From: Candidatus Altimarinota bacterium | GTDB lineage: Bacteria; Patescibacteriota; Gracilibacteria; UBA1369; LOWO2-01-FULL-3 | Length of the DNA: 10,012 nt | Assembly: GCA_029939035.1 (NCBI GenBank) | Contig: JAOZTS010000003.1 | Location: 1 to 10,012, forward strand | Direction of reading: 5' to 3' | Part shown: positions 5,615 to 10,012 of the stretch, one piece after another | Layout of the letters: the number at the start of each line of letters is the position of its first letter | How positions within the stretch are numbered: the first letter of the stretch is position 1 | Notes under the pieces: model-generated | The model's database searches: none | What the model was told of the DNA's origin: nothing | Seen by the model: the letters and a program-made list of their open reading frames with translations, nothing else | Made by a program: the position numbers and the translations under genes

Positions 5615-5851
5615 ATGGATGTCGATAAAGTTCCTGTCCTGGGAAGAATCAACAGGACGCTAAATGTTCTGATGATTAATTTCATTCTACTCGCTGTTGT
5701 ATGTGTAGTGCTTGGAATTATTATCCCTTTCTATCCTCAAGTTCTCGATCTTTTCGTTGCTGCTCTGTTGATTGTTTCTGCAGTTATCTTGTTGAATATT
5801 GCTTATAACATTCATACTTATAAGAGTAAGTATATGAAATACTTTAAGTAG
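5615..5851 (+). CDS. Small two-helix membrane protein of unknown function
   Basis: 78 residues. A short charged N terminus (MDVDKVPVLGRINR) is followed by two hydrophobic helices (about 16-38 and 43-65) joined by a tight PFYPQ turn, and a basic tail ending in YKSKYMKYFK. The charge pattern suggests both ends lie in the cytoplasm. I recognise no family. It follows the structured RNA hairpins by 42 bp and precedes the ion transporter gene by 63 bp on the same strand, so it may be controlled by the RNA or belong to the transporter's transcription unit. No Shine-Dalgarno sequence is seen before the ATG. The reading frame and composition are those of a real membrane protein, but the short length keeps certainty moderate. 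Confidence 0.65.
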   Translation: MDVDKVPVLGRINRTLNVLMINFILLAVVCVVLGIIIPFYPQVLDLFVAALLIVSAVILLNIAYNIHTYKSKYMKYFK

Positions 5852-5914
5852 ATTTTCACTAGACAACAAAATAATTAAGAGTAGTATTTCGCCAAATAGT
5901 TTTAAGAACTATAT

Positions 5915-7213
5915 ATGGAGATATATCTTGCATTAGGAATATTTGCCGTTGCTTTCGCGCTCATAGCTTTCGAAGTCTTTGATAAGTCATTGATTGCGCT
6001 GTTTGGTGCACTCTTGATGGTCATTTTGGGCGTACTCTCTCCAGAGGAGGCGATAGCGGCAATTGAGTTTGAGACTATACTCCTCTTGCTTGGGATGATG
6101 ATCCTGGTGAATATAGCCTCGAAGAGTGGGATATTTGAGTGGTTGAATGTGAAAATCGCTGCATTTACGAAGGGGAACCCTCTATTTATATTTCTGTTCT
6201 TTTCAATTTTGACCGCTATCCTCTCTGCGTTTTTGGATAATGTAACTACGGTTATTTTGATTGTTCCTTTGACTATTCAATTGGTTCGAGGAATGGGAAA
6301 AGATCCAAAACCTTATATAATGGCGGAGATTTTCTTTTCAAATATAGGTGGTGCGCTGACTCTGATTGGTGATCCTCCAAATATCATTATTGGTGGAGCA
6401 ACCGGTTTTTCGTTCCTAGACTTCATCATTAATCTTTGGATTCCAATTTTGGCAGTTGCGATATTTACGATGCTTGTGTTTGTAATTTTATACTGGAAGC
6501 ACATTAAACCGATTTCTGATGATCTTATCGAACTTTTCACTGCGAATATTGTTATCAAGAAGATCAAACATGAATTTGTGAAGAAAACAATTCATAGGGA
6601 TTTTGTGATAAAGGTGATCGCTGTTCTTGCCCTTACAATTATAGGGTTTTTGGTTCAACATCAACTAGGACTACCAAACTACGTCATTGCCTTCACAGCG
6701 GCGATTGTGCTTGCACTGATGACTGCTAAACGTCACAACATCCATGAATCGTTCAGTAGTGTGGAGTGGACGACCCTGTTCTTCTTTGCCGGACTGTTTA
6801 TCATGGTTGCTGGTGTTGAAACGACTGGGATTTTGGAATCATTGAGTGAATACGTGGCTCATTCAACTACAGATATTTTCTTTATGGCATTGATTGTTTT
6901 GTGGGTTAGTGGACTTGTGTCGATGATTTTGGATAATATCCCGTTTGTGACAGTTATGATTCCTGTGATTATGGGTATCCAGGCTGAGCTGGGTGGATCT
7001 GATGTTACTATTTTGTGGTGGGCTTTGAGCCTTGGGGCTTGTTTAGGAGGAAATGGAACTATTGTTGGAGCATCTGCAAACGTAATAAGTGTCGATATAG
7101 CGAAGAAGAAAGGTGTGAACATTACATTTATTGAATACATGAAATTTAGTCTGCCAATCACTCTTGGTATTTTTGTGATTTGTAGCGTCTATTTATTTAT
7201 TAAGATTAACTAG
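5915..7213 (+). CDS. ArsB/NhaD-type ion transporter (ion transporter superfamily)
   Basis: 432 residues and about eleven to twelve transmembrane helices, the normal size for the family. It shows the two inverted halves of ArsB/NhaD/SLC13 proteins: SAFLDNVTTV (104-113) with GGALTLIGDPPNIIIG (145-160) in the first half, and ILDNIPFVTVMIP with GACLGGNGTIVGASAN in the second. These Asn- and Pro-rich re-entrant segments form the substrate site. Family members export arsenite (ArsB), exchange Na+/H+ (NhaD) or import dicarboxylates (SLC13). The LDN plus GDPPN pattern fits the ArsB/NhaD side, and no ars genes are nearby, so sodium/proton exchange is at least as likely as arsenite export. The substrate is not decided by sequence. 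The stop TAG shares its G with the GTG start of the following IF-2B-like gene, so the two are probably co-translated. No Shine-Dalgarno sequence precedes the ATG. Confidence 0.83.
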   Translation: MEIYLALGIFAVAFALIAFEVFDKSLIALFGALLMVILGVLSPEEAIAAIEFETILLLLGMMILVNIASKSGIFEWLNVKIAAFTKGNPLFIFLFFSILTAILSAFLDNVTTVILIVPLTIQLVRGMGKDPKPYIMAEIFFSNIGGALTLIGDPPNIIIGGATGFSFLDFIINLWIPILAVAIFTMLVFVILYWKHIKPISDDLIELFTANIVIKKIKHEFVKKTIHRDFVIKVIAVLALTIIGFLVQHQLGLPNYVIAFTAAIVLALMTAKRHNIHESFSSVEWTTLFFFAGLFIMVAGVETTGILESLSEYVAHSTTDIFFMALIVLWVSGLVSMILDNIPFVTVMIPVIMGIQAELGGSDVTILWWALSLGACLGGNGTIVGASANVISVDIAKKKGVNITFIEYMKFSLPITLGIFVICSVYLFIKIN

Positions 7214-8154
7214 TGGAAGAAAAGATAAAACATTTTTCGCAGCTGTTTAGAGAACTTGAGGCCGAGATTGGGACTCAGGATCTTGCTGATCTTTTACTAC
7301 AGGCTTTAGTAGTTTCGATAAAGGCATTTAAGGCTGATGATAAATCGTCTTTCTGTGATCAATTTAACGATCTTGTGAAGATTATCTCAAATACTGAACC
7401 TAGATTCGGAATATTGATATATTGTTTTTTCAAATTGCGAAAAGAGTTCCAAAACGGCTATTTCCAAAAGCTTCCTGAGAAAAAGTGGAAACGTGTCATC
7501 CTGAAAAGAGTTAAGGAAATCCTGAAAGAGTTCAGACAAGAAATTAAAAAGTTGGTAGAAAATTCTGATGAAATTGATGTCGATGGAAAAACTATTCTAA
7601 TTCACGACAATAGCCGTACTGTCAGAAATGTTTTGGCTCATTACAAAAAGATGGGTAAAAAATTTAAAGTGGTTATTGCGGAACAGGATTATGACAAAAC
7701 TCACAACAATATAGAGAGAATGCACAAGCTCGGAGTTCCATTCCAAGTAATTCCTTCATATATGCTTTCGCATATACACGATAATATCGATATGGTCTTC
7801 TTTGGCGGGCTAACACTGAAGGACACTATGAATTTCGTAATGAACCCAGGAACTCATGGAATCATCTCTGAATTCTTGGTCGAAGGCACTCCGGTTTATA
7901 TGTTTATCAACACAACTAAATTCAGTTTGTGGAAGGCTCGAAAAAAGGTAGATGTTTTCATGCACAAACATAAACGTGCACATCATACGAAAGAGATCCA
8001 ATATGAACGTGTGAAATATTCACATGATCGTGTCCCACATACAATGTTTGAAAAAATCATCACAAACAGAGGAGTCTTTACCCCTGATGAGCTGAAAAAA
8101 TTCTTCGATAAGATGATGAAGAAATATAGCTATGATGAAGTGAAGGAGGGTTAA
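7213..8154 (+). CDS. IF-2B/eIF2B-alpha-like protein (Rossmann-type isomerase-like fold), no catalytic pair
   Basis: 313 residues: a helical N-terminal part (about 1-120) and a Rossmann-like C-terminal part (about 125-310), the layout of the eIF2B-alpha/MtnA/ribose-1,5-bisphosphate isomerase family. Recognisable pieces are KTILIHDNSRTVRNVL (126-141), VVIAEQDYDKTHN (153-165), VPFQVIPSYMLSHI (175-188), DMVFFGGLTLKDTMNFVMNPGT (193-214) and a VEGTPVYMF segment (223-231). In the isomerases the first piece carries a catalytic Cys (THCNAG) and the fourth a catalytic Asp (GAD); here the positions read HDN and GGL, so neither is kept. That resembles the non-catalytic eIF2B regulatory subunits, and a nucleotide-sensing or scaffold role is possible, but bacteria have no eIF2 for it to act on. 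Function unknown. The GTG start overlaps the transporter's TAG by one base; the stop shares TTAA with the convergent yibE/F gene. Confidence 0.75.
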   Translation: MEEKIKHFSQLFRELEAEIGTQDLADLLLQALVVSIKAFKADDKSSFCDQFNDLVKIISNTEPRFGILIYCFFKLRKEFQNGYFQKLPEKKWKRVILKRVKEILKEFRQEIKKLVENSDEIDVDGKTILIHDNSRTVRNVLAHYKKMGKKFKVVIAEQDYDKTHNNIERMHKLGVPFQVIPSYMLSHIHDNIDMVFFGGLTLKDTMNFVMNPGTHGIISEFLVEGTPVYMFINTTKFSLWKARKKVDVFMHKHKRAHHTKEIQYERVKYSHDRVPHTMFEKIITNRGVFTPDELKKFFDKMMKKYSYDEVKEG

Positions 8155-9266
8155 TTCCTAGCTCTCACAAACACATATGCAGAAATCGAAGCGGTGAGTG
8201 GTATTAGAAGTACAAGCGAAATTGCACCTATGAATGTTCTGGTTAGTTCGAGAGCGATGAAGTCCATGTTTACCAGTTCTGTGATGGTGCTTGCCTGACT
8301 GAGGGAGATTAGGATCAGGAATGGCAGTGCACTAGCGAGGTATGCGAACAAGAGTGTGTTTATCATTGAGCCTAGGACGTCCTTTCCTACTTCCATCCCT
8401 ATTTTGTAAACTTTTTTGAACGTCTGTTTGCCATTTTCCTCAATTGCTTCAAATATTGCCGATGAAATGGAAACAGCTGTATCTATTAGCGCTCCAACTG
8501 CACCCATGAAAAGTGATGCGATGAGGATGTCAGATATAGAGATCTCGTGATACATAATTTTTAGAAGCCTGAATTCTTCGCCCGGAGTATTTCCGAGTTG
8601 TGAGAGCTCCCTGAACACATAAGTGATGAAAACTGAAGCAATATAGCCTATCAGGATTGCGATTATTGCAGAGAGGGCTTTTCTATTGAAACCGTGGATC
8701 AGAGGAATTGTAAGGATCGTTACTATTAGCACAAAAACGAGGCAGGCCACTATCGGAGAGATGCCTACTGTGATCATTTTCAGAAATACTAAATAGAAGA
8801 GCGCAAGAGAGAGAGCCACACTAATAATGGCTGTAACACCTTTTCCTCGTGCGATAATTATTGTTACTGCTGCGAAAATTATGAATATGTATAGGATCCC
8901 ATTTTGGTGAAAATAGTCCGCAACTTCGTATGTTGTTTTCTGAGTGGATATCTCTGTTGCCTTGTAGATTAATACTTCGTCACCGATTTCATAATCGTTG
9001 AAATTGTGCATGGAGCTTAGTATCACATTTAGAATTTTCCCTTCTTCTTCGCTTGAGTTTGCTTTTACCATCAACTCTGAGTCCCCTGTTTCTGTGGGAT
9101 TTCCCATTTTTTGAATTTCTCCATGAATGAATTCGTGTTCATAGCTAGAATCCTGTTCTACAGGTTTGATCTCGCTGTTTTGTGAATTCACAAATATTAC
9201 AAAAATCAAAGTTGCTACCGCAAAGAGGGCGTATAACCATGTATAGATTTTGTGTGTGTTTTTCAT
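8151..9266 (-). CDS. YibE/F family polytopic membrane protein
   Basis: 371 residues. A first helix (about 8-27) is followed by a hydrophilic extracytoplasmic segment (28-122) with OB-like beta content and an acidic patch, then about seven helices. Family hallmarks are RGKGVTAIISVALS (140-153), HGFNRKALSAI (191-201), the MGAVGALIDTAVSISSAIFE stretch (254-273), and IGMEVGKDVLGSMINTLLFAY (289-309) containing the G-x-D-x-x-G-x-M-x-N-T-L signature. YibE/F proteins are widespread, have no established substrate and are thought to be transporters. A longer frame to 9338 exists, but its extra 24 codons lie inside the tRNA gene, so the ATG at 9266 is the start. That ATG is only 11 bases after the tRNA's CCA, with no Shine-Dalgarno sequence or separate promoter, implying transcription through the tRNA. 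Confidence 0.85.
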   Translation of the reverse strand: MKNTHKIYTWLYALFAVATLIFVIFVNSQNSEIKPVEQDSSYEHEFIHGEIQKMGNPTETGDSELMVKANSSEEEGKILNVILSSMHNFNDYEIGDEVLIYKATEISTQKTTYEVADYFHQNGILYIFIIFAAVTIIIARGKGVTAIISVALSLALFYLVFLKMITVGISPIVACLVFVLIVTILTIPLIHGFNRKALSAIIAILIGYIASVFITYVFRELSQLGNTPGEEFRLLKIMYHEISISDILIASLFMGAVGALIDTAVSISSAIFEAIEENGKQTFKKVYKIGMEVGKDVLGSMINTLLFAYLASALPFLILISLSQASTITELVNMDFIALELTRTFIGAISLVLLIPLTASISAYVFVRARN

Positions 9267-9277
9267 GAGGTTGAAAA

Positions 9278-9352
9278 TGGTGCCGGGAGACAGAATTGAA
9301 CTGTCGACACAAGGATTTTCAATCCTTTGCTCTACCACTGAGCTACCCCGGC
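9278..9352 (-). tRNA. tRNA-Phe (anticodon GAA), CCA encoded
   Basis: A 75-base cloverleaf on the minus strand: acceptor GCCGGGG / TCCCGGC (one G-U), D arm GCTC-AGTGGTA-GAGC, anticodon stem AAGGA / TCCTT with loop TTGAAAA, five-base variable region GTGTC, T arm GACAG-TTCAATT-CTGTC, discriminator A and an encoded CCA (9278-9280). Anticodon GAA reads both Phe codons. The yibE/F start follows 11 bases after the CCA. Confidence 0.96.
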
Positions 9353-9373
9353 GTGTTGTAAAAGTACAGGGAG

Positions 9374-9402
9374 ATTCTAAAGATTAGACCATTAGAAATC
9401 AA
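9374..9402 (-). promoter_or_regulatory. Promoter of the tRNA-Phe gene
   Basis: On the minus strand TTGATT (9397-9402), a 17-bp spacer and TAGAAT (9374-9379). The predicted +1 lies about 14-15 bases before the mature tRNA 5' end, leaving a short leader for RNase P. It probably also serves yibE/F. Confidence 0.6.
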
Positions 9403-9415
9403 TCCCTTTTCAAAT

Positions 9416-9442
9416 TTGCTTTTTGGCTGCCATTTCTATAGA
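9416..9442 (+). promoter_or_regulatory. Putative proB promoter close to the start codon
   Basis: TATAGA (9437-9442) is preceded by TTGCTT (9416-9421) at 15 bp, or TTTGCT at 16 bp. Nine bases separate the -10 box from the ATG at 9452, so the mRNA would have a leader of only about two or three bases. No Shine-Dalgarno sequence is present. Confidence 0.42.
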
Positions 9443-9451
9443 TTTATCGGG

Positions 9452-10012
9452 ATGAAATCGAAAACTATTGTAGTAAAACTAGGCACTAATGCCATTACAA
9501 ATGAGGATGCGAGTTTGAATCTGTCTTTGATGAAAGAGCTTGTTGCTCAGGTTGTGGAGGTAATGAAGGAGCGGAATGTTCTTTTCGTAACTTCTGGTGC
9601 GATGGGTGCTGGGCGATCAATTCTCAAGAAAGAGATGAAATATGATGAGACTACCACTCGACAGCTATTTGCAGTGGTTGGGCAGGTGAAATTGATGGAG
9701 ATTTATTCTGAACTTTTTGCGGAGCATGGAATTAATATTGCGCAGATGCTTGCTACTAAGCAGGATTTTGAGAATCGAACGCACGCCCTGAATACCAAAA
9801 ATTGTATCGAGTCGCTTTTCCGTGAAGCTATTATTCCGATTATGAATGAAAATGATTTTGTTTGTATTGATGAGCTGATGTTTACCGACAATGACGAGCT
9901 CGCTGGAACTATTTCAAAGATGCTGTTTGCTGAGAAATTGATTATTTTGAGTAATGTTGATGGGGTTTTGGACTCTGAGGGGAGTGTTATTCCTGAATTT
10001 GTCAAATTCAGG
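9452..10012 (+). CDS. proB: Glutamate 5-kinase, 3' end outside window
   Basis: 187 codons of an open frame cut by the right edge. Glutamate 5-kinase phosphorylates L-glutamate with ATP, the first step of proline synthesis, in the cytoplasm. It is an amino-acid-kinase-fold enzyme: IVVKLGTNAI (6-15) with the N-terminal phosphate-binding loop; VTSGAMGAGR (46-55); AVVGQVKLMEIY (74-85), the family's VGQ-x-x-LM segment; NTKNCIESLF (114-123); IIPIMNENDFV (127-137), the glutamate-binding NEND motif; FTDNDELAG (144-152); and ILSNVDGVLD (165-174), the nucleotide-site segment. The visible part covers most of the kinase domain; whether a PUA domain follows cannot be seen. The ATG is chosen by homology to the family N terminus and by the nearby -10 box. 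It diverges from tRNA-Phe. Confidence 0.92.
   Translation, partial: MKSKTIVVKLGTNAITNEDASLNLSLMKELVAQVVEVMKERNVLFVTSGAMGAGRSILKKEMKYDETTTRQLFAVVGQVKLMEIYSELFAEHGINIAQMLATKQDFENRTHALNTKNCIESLFREAIIPIMNENDFVCIDELMFTDNDELAGTISKMLFAEKLIILSNVDGVLDSEGSVIPEFVKFR

Noticed and set aside
5475..5663. Plus-strand 62-codon frame across the fourth UUCG hairpin and the 12-bp hairpin
   Set aside because: It crosses two strong RNA stems and runs out of frame into the membrane-protein gene, and has no family resemblance.
6313..7161. Minus-strand frames of 84 and 100 codons inside the transporter gene
   Set aside because: They are antisense shadows of a well-conserved membrane protein gene. The same applies to the minus frames at 4114-4383, 4870-5085, 5687-5869, 7810-8001 and 9703-10005.
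9267..9338. Upstream in-frame extension of yibE/F by 24 codons
   Set aside because: These codons lie mostly inside tRNA-Phe, and the true protein starts with a normal signal-anchor at the 9266 ATG.

Overview
The window looks like a chromosomal stretch from a small-genome, AT-rich bacterium, most plausibly a member of the Candidate Phyla Radiation (Patescibacteria). The reasons are densely packed genes, a CPR-style mix of products (short HPF, YibE/F, an eIF2B-like protein, membrane glycosyltransferases) and no recognisable Shine-Dalgarno sequence before any of the ten visible starts. It is bacterial rather than archaeal: it has HPF, a lipobox lipoprotein, -35/-10 promoters and a glutamate 5-kinase. 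The standard stop code fits, because TGA ends the small transporter gene and no full-length gene has an in-frame TGA. The lineage is an inference from gene content only.

Layout. A cation diffusion facilitator gene (1-940, minus, cut by the left edge) diverges from a small, extremely acidic lipoprotein gene (1086-1358), which ends at a hairpin terminator. A four-gene plus-strand operon (1443-4891) follows: UDP-glucuronate decarboxylase, an SMR/EamA-type small membrane protein, a dolichol-phosphate-mannose-synthase-like GT2 enzyme and a membrane GT-C glycosyltransferase. Together these resemble a stripped-down Arn-type pathway: nucleotide pentose, lipid-linked sugar, flipping, then transfer outside the membrane. 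The operon converges tail to tail on hpf (4893-5294, minus).

Between hpf and a small two-helix membrane protein (5615-5851) lies about 320 bp without a convincing protein gene. It holds the most striking element of the window: a likely structured RNA on the plus strand, made of four consecutive UUCG-capped hairpins followed by a 12-bp hairpin that may be a terminator, and preceded by a good promoter. Next come an ArsB/NhaD-type ion transporter (5915-7213) and, overlapping it by one base, an IF-2B/eIF2B-like protein (7213-8154).

That pair converges on a YibE/F membrane protein gene (8151-9266, minus), with the two stop codons sharing the bases TTAA. Directly upstream of yibE/F on the same strand is tRNA-Phe(GAA) with encoded CCA (9278-9352), so the tRNA and the mRNA are probably co-transcribed. 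Divergent from the tRNA, proB (glutamate 5-kinase, proline synthesis) starts at 9452 and runs off the right edge.

Regulation. Several promoters place the -10 box only 5-15 bp before the start codon, which together with the missing Shine-Dalgarno sequences suggests leaderless or very short-leader mRNAs. Clear terminators are rare; two convergent gene pairs have essentially no space between them.
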